Shown piece by piece: positions 1-8,856 of a stretch of 64,000 bases of DNA. How positions within the stretch are numbered: the first letter of the stretch is position 1; each line of letters begins with the position of its first letter. The notes under the pieces were generated by a model. The model was not told the origin of the DNA. It did not search any database and worked only from the letters and a program-made list of their open reading frames with translations. Position numbers and translations under genes: made by a program. The stretch is from Chitinophaga hostae (lineage in GTDB: Bacteria > Bacteroidota > Bacteroidia > Chitinophagales > Chitinophagaceae). Where the stretch lies: contig NZ_JAGTXB010000001.1 in the NCBI RefSeq assembly GCF_018224885.1, forward strand, positions 558,001 through 622,000, given 5' to 3'.

Positions 1-1315
1 GGGTAAGGCCTCATTTGTCCAGATCCAGGACAGCGTAGGTCGTATCCAGATATACGTTCGCAGGGATGACATCTGCCCTGGTGAAGACAAAAGCGGTTAC
101 GATGTAGTGATGAAGAAATTGCTGGACATCGGTGATTTTATAGGGGTGAAGGGATATGTATTTATTACCAAAACCGGCGAAACCTCTATCCATGCCACAG
201 AAATCACCATGCTGGCCAAATCGTTGCGTCCATTACCCATTGTAAAGGAGAAAGAAGGAGAAGTATTCGATGAGGTAACCGATCCTGAATTTAAATACCG
301 GCAGCGTTATGTAGACCTGGTGATTAACCCGGAAGTGAAAGAGGTGTTTATCAAACGCACCAAAATCATGCAAACCATACGCGATTTCTATAATAACCTG
401 GGTTACCTGGAAGTAGAAACGCCCATTCTGCAGCCAATTCCAGGGGGAGCTACCGCACGCCCGTTTACCACGCACCACAATGCACTGGACATGCCGCTCT
501 ACCTCCGCATAGCCAACGAGTTATACCTGAAACGCCTCATCGTAGGCGGTTTTGAAGGGGTGTACGAGTTTGCGAAAGACTTCCGTAACGAAGGGATGGA
601 CCGTACCCATAACCCGGAATTTACGGTGATGGAGATGTATGCCGCCTATAAGGACTATGAATGGATGATGCGCACCACTGAAGCCCTGCTGGAAAAAGTA
701 GCGCTCACCCTCCATGGCACCACCACCGTTCAGGTAGGTGAAAAAACGATCGACTTCAAAGCGCCCTTCCGCCGCGTATCCATGTATGAAGCAATCCTGG
801 AACATACCGGGATCGATATCTCCGCCATGGACGAAGCACAGCTCCGTGAGGTATGCAAACAGCTGGGTATACACGTAGATCCGAAATTTGGTAAAGCCAA
901 ACTGATCGACGAAATATTTGGTGAAAAATGCGAAGGCAACTACATACAACCAACCTTCATCACCGATTACCCGGTGGAAATGAGTCCGCTTACTAAAAAA
1001 CACCGCAGCAAAGCCGGATTGGTAGAACGTTTTGAACTGATGGTAAACGGTAAGGAAATTGCCAATGCCTACAGTGAGCTGAACGACCCTATTGACCAGC
1101 GCGAACGCTTCGAAGACCAGGTGAAACTGATGGAACGCGGTGATGATGAAGCCATGTATATTGACTATGACTTCCTGCGTGCCCTGGAATACGGTATGCC
1201 GCCAACATCCGGTATCGGTATTGGTATCGACCGTTTAACTATGCTGATGACCAACCAGCCATCTATACAGGATGTGTTATTCTTCCCGCAAATGAAGCCG
1301 GAGCATAAGGCGTAA
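1..1315 (+). CDS. lysS: Lysyl-tRNA synthetase, class II (5' end outside window)
   Basis: Attaches lysine to tRNA-Lys in the cytoplasm. The reading frame is open from base 2, before any usable start, so the gene begins upstream of the window. The first ~60 visible residues are the end of the N-terminal OB-fold anticodon-binding domain. The class II motifs follow: motif 1 around [11 protein letters not shown], motif 2 [14 protein letters not shown] with the ATP-binding arginine, and motif 3 [13 protein letters not shown] near the C-terminus. The C-terminal EHKA plus stop is written in 7-nt repeat units (GCATAAG, GCGTAAG, GCCTAAA) that belong to the palindromic element just downstream, so the stop codon comes from the repeat arm. 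The family assignment is not in doubt. Confidence 0.97.
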   Translation, partial: GKASFVQIQDSVGRIQIYVRRDDICPGEDKSGYDVVMKKLLDIGDFIGVKGYVFITKTGETSIHATEITMLAKSLRPLPIVKEKEGEVFDEVTDPEFKYRQRYVDLVINPEVKEVFIKRTKIMQTIRDFYNNLGYLEVETPILQPIPGGATARPFTTHHNALDMPLYLRIANELYLKRLIVGGFEGVYEFAKDFRNEGMDRTHNPEFTVMEMYAAYKDYEWMMRTTEALLEKVALTLHGTTTVQVGEKTIDFKAPFRRVSMYEAILEHTGIDISAMDEAQLREVCKQLGIHVDPKFGKAKLIDEIFGEKCEGNYIQPTFITDYPVEMSPLTKKHRSKAGLVERFELMVNGKEIANAYSELNDPIDQRERFEDQVKLMERGDDEAMYIDYDFLRALEYGMPPTSGIGIGIDRLTMLMTNQPSIQDVLFFPQMKPEHKA

Positions 1316-1392
1316 GGCCTAAAGTATAAATTATAAAGCTATTGAAGCGAATGAAAAGAGCGGATTTTCCCGCTTTTATCATTCGCTTCAAT
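1299..1392. repeat. Family B palindromic element (copy B1)
   Basis: Heptad units containing TAA run from the last codons of lysS to about 1340 (GCATAAG, GCGTAAG, GCCTAAA, GTATAAA, TTATAAA). They are followed by inverted arms ATTGAAGCGAATGA (1341-1354) and TCATTCGCTTCAAT (1379-1392) around a small inner GCG/CGC hairpin. The left outer arm is present and the right outer arm is missing or decayed. The inner arm resembles that of the copy at 25381-25472. Confidence 0.7.
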
Positions 1393-1561
1393 CGTTTTAT
1401 GGACGTCCATTTTTCCTCATTACTTTTACCGGTGGCCCTATGCTTTCTCCTTTTCGCATTCCGCCCCGCCGATTCTGGCATTAAATTTTCATAAAGCGCT
1501 CATATACCGACGCACATTCTTAACTTTAAGTAGTACTTATCAGGATCTTAAAATTAGCCAT

Positions 1562-2395
1562 ATGAAAACAATTTTAGTACCCACTGATTTCTCTGATACC
1601 GCCTATAATGCTGCTACTTACGCCCTGGCCCTTGCAAACAGCCTCGGCGCAACACGTATTATACTGTACCATGCATATGAGCTGATTGTTCCCATCCCGG
1701 ACGTTCCCACCATGATACCCATGGTTAATCCTGATGACCTGAAAACAGCCAGCCTGGAGGGCCTGGAGAAAATGAAAAAAGAGCTGGATGCCCTCGTATC
1801 TCCGGATACTACACTGGTTACACGCGCGGATAATACCCTTCTGGCAGCTACCATTGAAGAGGTGTGTAAAATGGAGCAGGTAGATCTGATTGTAATGGGG
1901 ATTACAGGCGGCAGTAAGCTGGAAGAAGTATTAGTAGGCTCTAACACCATCGATGTGGTAAAAAATACCAGCTACCCGGTACTAATCGTACCCGGCACCG
2001 CGAAATATAAACCGATTGAAAAAATAGTTTTTGCAGCTGATCTGCGTAAAGTAGCGGAAACAACACCGGTAGAACCGCTGAAGAAACTATTGCATATTTT
2101 TAATGCCGAGTTACAGGTGATCAATATTGATCATGAAAGCAGGCATTTTAGCACAGATACGCCTTTTGAAACATTGATGCTCGACACGCTGCTGGAAGAT
2201 TTTCACCCGGAATATCATTTTATCGATAACCCGAATGTTATTGAGGGAATTGTAGAATTTGCAGAAGAAAATAAAGCAGATATCATTCTTACTATTCCAA
2301 AAAAACACGGGTTGTTTGAAAGTATTTTTAAACGCAGTCGTACGTCGAAGCTCGCTTACCAGACACATATACCTTTGCTGACTTTACATGAATAA
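1562..2395 (+). CDS. Universal stress protein, two tandem Usp domains
   Basis: A 277-residue cytoplasmic protein with two UspA folds. The first domain starts at the N-terminus with the typical TILVPTDFSDTA strand-loop and ends with an ATP-loop-like stretch, VMGITGGSKLEEVLVGSNT followed by PVLIVPG (about residues 115-145). The second half (about 150-277) begins KIVFAADLRK and ends LLTLHE, but its nucleotide loop is degenerate. Tandem Usp proteins of this size are common in Bacteroidota and are linked in general to stress and energy limitation; the exact role here is unknown. The ATG at 1562 follows an A/T-rich stretch without a clear Shine-Dalgarno sequence. Single-gene unit after the B1 repeat. 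Confidence 0.9.
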   Translation: MKTILVPTDFSDTAYNAATYALALANSLGATRIILYHAYELIVPIPDVPTMIPMVNPDDLKTASLEGLEKMKKELDALVSPDTTLVTRADNTLLAATIEEVCKMEQVDLIVMGITGGSKLEEVLVGSNTIDVVKNTSYPVLIVPGTAKYKPIEKIVFAADLRKVAETTPVEPLKKLLHIFNAELQVINIDHESRHFSTDTPFETLMLDTLLEDFHPEYHFIDNPNVIEGIVEFAEENKADIILTIPKKHGLFESIFKRSRTSKLAYQTHIPLLTLHE

Positions 2396-2434
2396 TTTAT
2401 ACATTTGATACATATTAATATTTATAATAACACT

Positions 2435-3208
2435 ATGCTTAAACGTTCATTATTAGTACTGCTGGGCTTTTTTTGCCTGCAGGCCACCCAGGCTCAATTT
2501 CTGAAAAAGCTGGGCAAACAACTGGAAACTGCTACCAACACAAACAACACGGGTAACGGTAACAGCAAGAACAACAACAGTGGTTCCTCGCTTGCCGGTT
2601 TAACAGAAGCTGACGCCGGAGGAGGTATCAAAGAAGCCCTGGCGAAAGGTGTAGCTGCCGGTATCGCCAAACTGAATAAAACAGATGGTTTTTTCGGGAG
2701 TGATGTATACAAATTACTGTTGCCACCGGATGCGGTGAAAATCGGGAATACCCTGCGCTCCATAGGACTGGGCAGCCAGGTGGATAAAGCCATTCTGCAG
2801 ATTAACCGTTCTGCTGAAAAAGCAGTAGGTTATGCTGCGCCTATTTTTGTAAGCGCCATCAAACAAATGACCCTCACGGATGCGTTGAACCTGGTAAAAG
2901 GAGGTAAAACTTCTGCTACCGATTTCTTTAAGAGCAAAACCACCGATTCACTGAAAACAGCATTCTTACCGGTGATTAAAAAAACACTGGACAGCACCAG
3001 CGCTACCCGCTATTACTCAGACATCGTGACTTCCTATAATAAGCTGCCTACCACTTTCAATAAGGTAAACCCAGATCTGCAGGACTACGTAACCACTATG
3101 GCCGTAAATGCCCTGTTTGATCAGATTGCAAAAGAAGAACTGGCTATCCGCGCTAACCCGGCAGCCAGAACAACGGACCTGTTGAAAAAAGTATTTGGAG
3201 CAAAATAA
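2435..3208 (+). CDS. DUF4197 family secreted protein
   Basis: A predicted exported protein of about 257 residues. The start is put at the ATG at 2435 because it gives [14 protein letters not shown] followed by QATQAQ, a normal signal peptide; the frame extends upstream only through a TTG at 2405. After an Asn/Gly/Ser-rich linker (about residues 35-55) comes the DUF4197 region: [14 protein letters not shown], then a long alpha-helical part with [13 protein letters not shown] and a C-terminal [12 protein letters not shown]. The molecular function of DUF4197 is not known; proteins of this family are periplasmic or envelope-associated by their signal peptides. It is convergent with the flavin reductase gene. 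Confidence 0.85.
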   Translation: MLKRSLLVLLGFFCLQATQAQFLKKLGKQLETATNTNNTGNGNSKNNNSGSSLAGLTEADAGGGIKEALAKGVAAGIAKLNKTDGFFGSDVYKLLLPPDAVKIGNTLRSIGLGSQVDKAILQINRSAEKAVGYAAPIFVSAIKQMTLTDALNLVKGGKTSATDFFKSKTTDSLKTAFLPVIKKTLDSTSATRYYSDIVTSYNKLPTTFNKVNPDLQDYVTTMAVNALFDQIAKEELAIRANPAARTTDLLKKVFGAK

Positions 3209-3222
3209 ACGCCTCTGATAAT

Positions 3223-3300
3223 TGCAGCGGAGATGATCATGATCATACACTCATCTCCGCTGCATTACTAAAAGCTAAAAGCTAACGGCTAAAAGCTGTC
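3223..3300. repeat. Family A palindromic element (copy A1, one outer arm)
   Basis: Inner inverted arms GCAGCGGAGATGA (3223-3236) and TCATCTCCGCTGC (3251-3263) are followed by a right outer arm of four heptads of the form AAAAGCT/AACGGCT. The matching left outer arm is absent. The right arm encodes the last five residues (TAFSR) and the TAG stop of the flavin reductase gene on the minus strand. Confidence 0.85.
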
Positions 3301-4169
3301 AGCAATACCTGCCAGGCTTCGGCTATTTTTCCGCTGTCGAGCAGTTTTTTGGCATAATGATGAAGTTCCTTATCCATTTCCTCCGGTGTTACACTGTAAT
3401 ACTGGATAATATTTTTGAGATGGTCATCATGAAAGGTGGCATCCACAAACGGTACTTCATGTACATTCCCCAGCTGACCAAGATTATTACCCGTAAGAAT
3501 ATTGCTGTTGCGTATTGCCAGTGGTAAGGCATCTACGCCAATACCGCATTTGGTGTTGGGTTTGGCCACTTCAAATACGGCATCGCCGGAAGCCCTGCAA
3601 TAATAGTCGCCTCCCATGCGGGCCACCAGGTCTATTTTATGCGGATCTATTTTTCCCTGGGCGTTCAGTATGTTTTCGTTAATGTGCAGCATTACCGGCT
3701 CACAAATTACCAGGTTGCCGGCGCCTCCTTCCTGCCCCGTTTCAATGATTTGCTTTACGATACATTCCATTTGTACCGGGCTTTCTTTTACACGGAAAGG
3801 TTTTACTTTTTCAGAGGCCAGCGGGGTAAACCCGGCCTTTTCAAACTCGTTTACACCGGCGGGATACTCGCAACTGCTCAGCGAAGCCTGTTGTACCATG
3901 GCATAGCTTACCACGTTGATCACCACTTCGTTGGTCGCATATACATTTTCCAGTGTATGCTTCACCGTATTATCGCGTACCCGGCGCGACGGGGAAAATA
4001 TTAATGTAGGCGGATTGGCCCCAAATACGTTAAAGAAGCTGAAGGGCGACAAATTGGGCCTGCCTTTGGTGTCGATGGTGCTGGCAAAACAGATAGGACG
4101 CGGTGCTACGGCGCCCAGCAGGTAAGCATGCAACTCACTGGTTTTTATCTGGGACGGATCGATCTGCAT
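3282..4169 (-). CDS. Flavin reductase-like FMN-binding protein
   Basis: A 295-residue cytoplasmic protein of the flavin reductase/FMN-binding split-barrel family. The N-terminal half carries the family signature region: VAPRPICFASTIDTKGRPNLSPFSFFNVF, then PPTLIFSPSR and KHTLENVYATNEVVINVVS. The C-terminal third is an extra helical region. It starts two bases after the stop of the upstream fumarylacetoacetase-like gene, so the two are probably co-transcribed. Such pairs occur in Bacteroidota aromatic or amino-acid catabolic clusters, but the substrate cannot be read from sequence. The C-terminus and stop codon lie inside the family A repeat, so the protein end may have been altered by arrival of that element. 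Confidence 0.88.
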   Translation of the reverse strand: MQIDPSQIKTSELHAYLLGAVAPRPICFASTIDTKGRPNLSPFSFFNVFGANPPTLIFSPSRRVRDNTVKHTLENVYATNEVVINVVSYAMVQQASLSSCEYPAGVNEFEKAGFTPLASEKVKPFRVKESPVQMECIVKQIIETGQEGGAGNLVICEPVMLHINENILNAQGKIDPHKIDLVARMGGDYYCRASGDAVFEVAKPNTKCGIGVDALPLAIRNSNILTGNNLGQLGNVHEVPFVDATFHDDHLKNIIQYYSVTPEEMDKELHHYAKKLLDSGKIAEAWQVLLTAFSR

Positions 4170-4171
4170 GA

Positions 4172-5185
4172 TTACGCTTTTTTCTTGAGGGCCAGGATAG
4201 AAAAATCACTGTCTTCTTTCACAATAGTATTGGAAAGGATGCCTAAACCGGTTATTTCCATTTCAACCACGTCGCCCGGTTGCAGCCATTGTTCTGCATA
4301 ATCAGGGTCGTTCAGTTTGCCGGTGCCGTTCAGCTCCAGGAAACAGCCCGTACCTACGGTGCCGCTGCCAATAATATCGCCCGGCAGAATGTTTACACCA
4401 TAAGCGCAACGCTCTACTATTTCGGCAAACGTCCAGTCCATATCACCCATATTACCTTCACTCACCGGGATGCCGTTTACTTTACAGGTCATCCTGAGAT
4501 CGTAATTGTTGCCGGTATGACCAGGTTTGGCCGGTATTTTCAGCGATTCCAGTTCATCCGGTGTAACGAGCATAGGCCCTACTACCGTGCTGAAATCCTT
4601 GCCTTTGGCGGGCCCGAGGTTAAGCAGCATTTCTTCCATTTGCAGGGTACGCGCGCTCATATCGTTCATGATCATATAGCCACCAATGTAATCGTCGGCT
4701 TCGGCCGCGGTAATGTTACGCCCTGCCTTGCAGATAACGATCGCTACTTCCAGCTCAAAATCCAGTTTTTCGAAATGATCGGGCATGCAGTGGATGTCGC
4801 CGGGACCCTGTAATGCGTTGTGATTGGTGAAGTAGAAAATGGGGTACTGGTCAAATTCCGGAATCATGGCCACTTTGCGGTTGCGGCGTGCTGCAGCCAC
4901 ATGCTGGCGGAAAGCATAACCATCCCTGCAGGAGGTGGGAAACGGTACGGGAGACAGCAACTGCACATCCTTTACAGGTATACCAATAGCGCTGCTCGGA
5001 TTCTTCCCTGCCTTTAGCAGGCTATCTGCCTGTTTGGCAATATCAATCACATCTTCCCACATCATCAGGAACATGCCCATATTATTAGGAAGATCGGGGA
5101 ATAATTCCTGGGTATTATATAACAGCCCATCTACCAGGATGGCCAGCTGGTCTGTTTCTTCTCTTAAATAGCTTACTAGTTTCAT
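4172..5185 (-). CDS. Fumarylacetoacetate hydrolase family protein
   Basis: A 337-residue protein of the FAH fold, which hydrolyses C-C bonds in fumarylacetoacetate and related acylpyruvates with a metal bound by acidic residues. An N-terminal domain (to about residue 90) precedes the catalytic barrel. The visible family features are FYFTNHNALQGPGD, LDFELEVAIVI (metal-ligand Glu pair ELE), GYMIMNDMSAR, AKGKDFSTVVGP, and a C-terminal DIIGSGTVGTGC followed by LQPGDVVEMEI. It is the first gene of a two-gene minus-strand unit with the flavin reductase-like gene. A role in tyrosine or other aromatic breakdown is plausible, but the partner enzymes are not in the window. The ATG at 5185 fits the family N-terminus (MKLVSY). 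Confidence 0.92.
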   Translation of the reverse strand: MKLVSYLREETDQLAILVDGLLYNTQELFPDLPNNMGMFLMMWEDVIDIAKQADSLLKAGKNPSSAIGIPVKDVQLLSPVPFPTSCRDGYAFRQHVAAARRNRKVAMIPEFDQYPIFYFTNHNALQGPGDIHCMPDHFEKLDFELEVAIVICKAGRNITAAEADDYIGGYMIMNDMSARTLQMEEMLLNLGPAKGKDFSTVVGPMLVTPDELESLKIPAKPGHTGNNYDLRMTCKVNGIPVSEGNMGDMDWTFAEIVERCAYGVNILPGDIIGSGTVGTGCFLELNGTGKLNDPDYAEQWLQPGDVVEMEITGLGILSNTIVKEDSDFSILALKKKA

Positions 5186-5354
5186 GGTCTTTGATAATTG
5201 TTCTGGTTGTATGAAGCACCAAATATAAGAACGGCCTTCAAATGGTTTGGGTATTTTTTTCCATTATTCCGGCCCGCTTCCGTGAAAAGACTGGAAAAAT
5301 GCTCGCAGCAGCCGGCTAATTCCTTTATATTTATACACAGAACGACCAACGTAT

Positions 5355-6602
5355 ATGCGCCCCTGTTTGCTGCTCTTGGTATTTTATAGCCATCTCTTTA
5401 TGGTGCGGGCGCAATCCCGCACAGATACAATGCTGGAAAACCTGCTGCAGCAGCAGGCTTCACCGGGGCTAAGGCATATCTTGCAGTGGCCGGATTCTTT
5501 CCGTTACCAGCTTATTTATACCCAGATAGACCGGGACGCGGATAACACCCCCCATTTTAAAAATTACTATCTGCAGGTGGATGAAACAAAGTATTATAAT
5601 CCTGCCAGTACCGTTAAACTGCCTATTGCATTGCTGGCGCTGGAAAAGTTACACGAGTTGAATATACCGGGTCTTACCGGGAATACACCGATGCTTACAG
5701 ACAGTGCCTGGAAAGGACAGGTACGGGTGTACACCGATAGTACCGCAGAAAACGGTTTGCCCTCCATTTATCAGTATATCAGGCAAATATTTCTTATCAG
5801 CGACAATGATGCTTACAACCGGTTGTATGAATTTGTAGGGCAGCAGCACATCCATGAAAGACTATGGGCAATGGGATACCCGAACGTACGCATTGTAAGA
5901 CGGTTTATGCCGCTTACCGAGGAAGAAAACCGGCATACCAATCCCATTCGCTTTGTGACAAACGGGCAACTGGTATATGGGCAGCCAGCTGCTTATGATA
6001 CCCTGTCTTTCGATTACAGCCATAAGGCAACAATCGGTACAGGATATCTCGACAAAGATGATAAGCTGGTATTTCTGCCAATGGACTTTACAAAGCACAA
6101 TAACCTTCCATTGGCGGCATTACAGCAAATGTTGCAGTCGGTGTTGTTTCCCGCATCAGTGCCGGCCACACAGCGTTTTCATCTCACAAAAAATGATTAC
6201 CGGTTTTTATACCGCTATATGTCACAATATCCGTCGGAAACCCCCTGGCCCAGGTATGATACTACGGAGTATTATAACAGCTTTACCAAATTTTTTTTTT
6301 TCAAAGATGGTAAACAGAACATTCCGCCATACATCCGTGTATTTAATAAGGCCGGGTGGTCCTATGGCTTCCTGACAGATGCAGCATACATTGTGGATTT
6401 TAAACATGGCGTGGAGTTTATGCTGACAGGTAACCTGTACGTTAACCGGGACGGTATATTGAATGATAATAAATATGAATATGAAGGAGAAGGATATTCA
6501 TTCTTCCGGGAAGTAGGAGAAATTATTTATAAATATGAATTGCAACGCAGGAGAAAACATAAACCCAACCTGCATGATTTCAATATAAAATATAAAGAGT
6601 AG
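5355..6602 (+). CDS. Secreted serine hydrolase, class A beta-lactamase-like
   Basis: A 415-residue predicted exported protein; residues 1-19 form a signal peptide ending in VRA-QS. It has the penicillin-recognising serine hydrolase motifs in order: SxxK as STVK (Ser85, Lys88), SDN (149-151), and a KxG-like KAG (333-335) in place of KTG/KSG. The fold therefore looks like a class A beta-lactamase or a transpeptidase-like serine hydrolase. It is longer than true class A enzymes (about 290 residues), with an insertion between SDN and KAG, so beta-lactam hydrolysis should not be assumed. The gene holds a run of eleven T (6291-6301) coding for consecutive Phe codons. It is a single gene with a 170-bp upstream gap shared with the FAH gene. 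Confidence 0.85.
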   Translation: MRPCLLLLVFYSHLFMVRAQSRTDTMLENLLQQQASPGLRHILQWPDSFRYQLIYTQIDRDADNTPHFKNYYLQVDETKYYNPASTVKLPIALLALEKLHELNIPGLTGNTPMLTDSAWKGQVRVYTDSTAENGLPSIYQYIRQIFLISDNDAYNRLYEFVGQQHIHERLWAMGYPNVRIVRRFMPLTEEENRHTNPIRFVTNGQLVYGQPAAYDTLSFDYSHKATIGTGYLDKDDKLVFLPMDFTKHNNLPLAALQQMLQSVLFPASVPATQRFHLTKNDYRFLYRYMSQYPSETPWPRYDTTEYYNSFTKFFFFKDGKQNIPPYIRVFNKAGWSYGFLTDAAYIVDFKHGVEFMLTGNLYVNRDGILNDNKYEYEGEGYSFFREVGEIIYKYELQRRRKHKPNLHDFNIKYKE

Positions 6603-6792
6603 CAAGTGCGGAATAAATATTATTTATAAACTTATAGCCATGCAATATGCGCGAAATAATACCTGAACGTCGTATTTTTGCGTGCCATTTGGACAGTCGA
6701 ATTTAAAACGCGCATCATTTTTGAGGCGGCTGCCAGTGTTTATAAGGAAGGTTTTATTCATATCCCGTAACTGTACTCTAAAATTCGGAGTT

Positions 6793-7449
6793 ATGAAGTT
6801 TGAAAAGATTAAGAACAAAGGACAGGCAAGATTATTTGAGAGCCAGTATCTTGAGATGCTTACCAAAACGCATCCATTGGTGATCTGGGGGCTGTATTTG
6901 CCCATTATCGGCTATATGTTATATTATAGCCACAATACCTTAGGCTTTACTCCCGGTACAGTAGCGGGCATATTCATCGGGGCCATGGCATTCTGGTCTT
7001 TCTTTGAATATATCATGCATAGGTTTATGTTTCACTTTGCGAGCGACAGGCCTAAAGTGCAACGTTTTATTTATGTAATGCATGGTAACCATCACGAGTA
7101 CCCGAGAGACAAGCAGCGTTTATTTATGCCCCCGGTACCAAGCCTGATACTTGCCTCCGCTATATTTGGTGTACAATACATCTTCCTGCAGCAAATTACA
7201 TTTATGTTTTTCCCCGGCTTTATCCTGGGTTACCTGATTTATGGCAGTATGCACTACGCCATCCATGCGTGGAATCCGCCGTTCCGGTTTATGAAACCGC
7301 TTTGGCGCAACCATCATCTGCATCACTACAAAAGTGAGGACAAGGGTTTTGGCGTAAGTTCTTCTATCTGGGATCATGTATTCGGTACCTTCTTCGACCT
7401 GGATAAAGAGAAGGAAGACAAGGAAAAAGTAAAGGAACTGATGTTCTAG
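6793..7449 (+). CDS. Fatty acid hydroxylase / sterol desaturase family membrane protein
   Basis: A di-iron integral membrane enzyme of about 218 residues. The start at 6793 (MKFEKIKNKG) is preferred: the frame runs further upstream but that stretch does not look like protein, and the ATG follows a CGGAG stretch. The His clusters of the superfamily are all present: HRFMFH, HGNHHEYP, HYAIHAW and HHLHHY. Four hydrophobic segments lie around them. The spacing and the HxxHHxP core resemble fatty-acid 2-hydroxylases (FA2H/Scs7 type). In sphingolipid-making Bacteroidota an enzyme of this kind could 2-hydroxylate the acyl chain, but that is inference. The C-terminus is strongly charged (DKEKEDKEK). 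Confidence 0.88.
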   Translation: MKFEKIKNKGQARLFESQYLEMLTKTHPLVIWGLYLPIIGYMLYYSHNTLGFTPGTVAGIFIGAMAFWSFFEYIMHRFMFHFASDRPKVQRFIYVMHGNHHEYPRDKQRLFMPPVPSLILASAIFGVQYIFLQQITFMFFPGFILGYLIYGSMHYAIHAWNPPFRFMKPLWRNHHLHHYKSEDKGFGVSSSIWDHVFGTFFDLDKEKEDKEKVKELMF

Positions 7450-7453
7450 CATC

Positions 7454-7550
7454 AGCTTTTAGCCATTAGCTGTTAGCTGTTAGCAAATGCAGCGAAGATC
7501 AACATTACATGATGTTTGCTGCATTTGCTAACAGCTAATGGCTAAAAGCT
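7454..7550. repeat. Family A palindromic element (copy A2)
   Basis: Fills the whole space between two convergent genes. The left outer arm has four heptads beginning AGCTTTT AGCCATT, then AAATGCAGCGAAGAT, a short loop, the inner right arm GCTGCATTT and three heptads ending AATGGCT AAAAGCT. TAG occurs every 7 nt in the left arm and TAA every 7 nt in the right arm, so stops fall in all three frames on each strand. Confidence 0.92.
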
Positions 7551-7553
7551 GGC

Positions 7554-7898
7554 TCACCATCTCTCTTCATCGTCAGGGAGATGATCTTGTTTATAAGTAG
7601 CCCGGGAAGTGATTTTTTGTAATTGTCTTTCAATAATCAGCGCAGCAATAGGTTTATAGGGGTCTGTTCCTGTAGCCGCTGCTTCCTCCAGTATCATTTT
7701 CACGCGTTTTTCCGCTACATCTGTCCGGTATAGTATGAATATAAATTGCTGAAAATTTTCGCTGATCAGTATCTCCAGCCGTTTCGCCAACAGTTCTTCC
7801 AGTAGTTCATAGCTAACATTAACGGGTACACTTATCTCAAAGTTTTCCTGCGTCCATGCCGCTGTTTCCTGGAGGTATTGTGCTGGCGATGCTGTCAT
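7554..7898 (-). CDS. Small conserved protein of unknown function
   Basis: A 114-residue, probably cytoplasmic protein without signal peptide or membrane segment; I do not recognise a domain. It is mostly helical and acidic, with the core LLEELLAKRLEILISENFQQFIF followed by a C-terminal helix and a charged end (DDEERW). Its start overlaps the stop of the preceding minus-strand gene by one base (TAATG), so it is translationally coupled to the DUF6263-like gene and belongs to the same transcript. It ends at the A2 repeat. It is real rather than a shadow, judging by the coupled start, normal composition and lack of a competing frame. Confidence 0.75.
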   Translation of the reverse strand: MTASPAQYLQETAAWTQENFEISVPVNVSYELLEELLAKRLEILISENFQQFIFILYRTDVAEKRVKMILEEAAATGTDPYKPIAALIIERQLQKITSRATYKQDHLPDDEERW

Positions 7899-8845
7899 TA
7901 TTTCATTTGTTTGATTTTGTAAGAAGCGTTGGTCACTACTTTTACAGGTACTTTCAGGTCGCGTTTTATACGCTTGGCCTTGTTGGCTTTGTAAGTATAG
8001 TCGCCGGACATATCGGTATTTTGTACACAGATACTGGGTAATCCGCTGCTGCGGTTGATGAGGTAATTGGAAGAAGTAGTACCGCTGATTTCTGCAGTAG
8101 CTTTGATGCCGTCTTCCAGGGTCAGCATTTGTACTTTATCTGTTTTTATTTTAGAGGTGCCTCCGATTTTAGCGGTTTGCGCATCCCAGGTCTGCAGGTT
8201 CCAGTAAAGGTCTATGCTGCCCACTAATCCGCCACGTAAAGGCACGTTCTCTTCCCATTGGGTACCGGTTTTAATGCCATGTGCAGGATACATGATAAGG
8301 AGTTGTTCCAGCCAGCCCTGAAAAGCAGGGGTGCCAAACTGGTCTTTCATCAGTTTTATATAAGCTTCCTGTTCGTCTTTTTTCAGCGAGCTGAAAGCGC
8401 TGCCGGCATTATCAAGAATATTATCGAGGCCTTCTACTTTATTGATGATACCGGTTGTCTGTATTTCAACGGTAAAAGGTTGGTCCAGTACTTTTTTAAG
8501 ACCAGCCTGGAATGGCTCGTCTTCCTTGGTGACCTTGGCATCTACATAGATGTTCTGGTTTTTTGCGTTGAAATTGAACTTGAGATCTTTGTAACGGAAG
8601 GTAAGCGTGGTTTTACCCGGCTGTATTTCGGTTACTTCCATGGTGATGATATTGTTATAATCGCGGGTGGTACGTTGTACAATATCATTGACTGTCATAT
8701 AGGTTTCGCTTCTGCTTTTCTGTTCCAGCTCAAACAGTTCTCCTTTATGGAAGGTATAGTTGAGGGCTACATATTCCTGCGCCTTCGCGGACAAAGCCAA
8801 TATTAATACCATTACGATCAGTCCCGGAATTCTTTTCATTACCAT
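7898..8845 (-). CDS. Secreted protein, DUF6263-like
   Basis: A predicted exported protein of about 313-315 residues. The N-terminus MKRIPGLIVMVLILALSAKA-Q is a signal peptide. Two starts are possible, at 8845 and two codons later at 8839; the second fits the signal peptide better. The mature part is beta-rich with repeated patterns such as NYTFHKGELFELEQKS and GIKTGTQWEENVPL, and resembles the DUF6263 group of Bacteroidota envelope proteins. The domain name is from memory of the family and could be wrong. Function unknown. It lies 11 bp downstream of the TIGR02757 gene and is coupled by a one-base overlap to the following small gene, so the three probably form an operon. Confidence 0.75.
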   Translation of the reverse strand: MVMKRIPGLIVMVLILALSAKAQEYVALNYTFHKGELFELEQKSRSETYMTVNDIVQRTTRDYNNIITMEVTEIQPGKTTLTFRYKDLKFNFNAKNQNIYVDAKVTKEDEPFQAGLKKVLDQPFTVEIQTTGIINKVEGLDNILDNAGSAFSSLKKDEQEAYIKLMKDQFGTPAFQGWLEQLLIMYPAHGIKTGTQWEENVPLRGGLVGSIDLYWNLQTWDAQTAKIGGTSKIKTDKVQMLTLEDGIKATAEISGTTSSNYLINRSSGLPSICVQNTDMSGDYTYKANKAKRIKRDLKVPVKVVTNASYKIKQMK

Positions 8846-8856
8846 TTTTTATTTGA

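Noticed and set aside
521..1003. 160-codon ORF on the minus strand inside lysS
   Set aside because: It is antisense to a well-conserved synthetase with all class II motifs and has no plausible domain or start.
5355..6602. An antibiotic-resistance beta-lactamase
   Set aside because: Only the general motifs of penicillin-recognising serine hydrolases are present, the KTG motif is KAG, and the protein is about 120 residues too long for a typical class A enzyme.
7454..7550. CRISPR array
   Set aside because: The repeated units are 7 nt, without spacers, and form inverted rather than spaced direct repeats.
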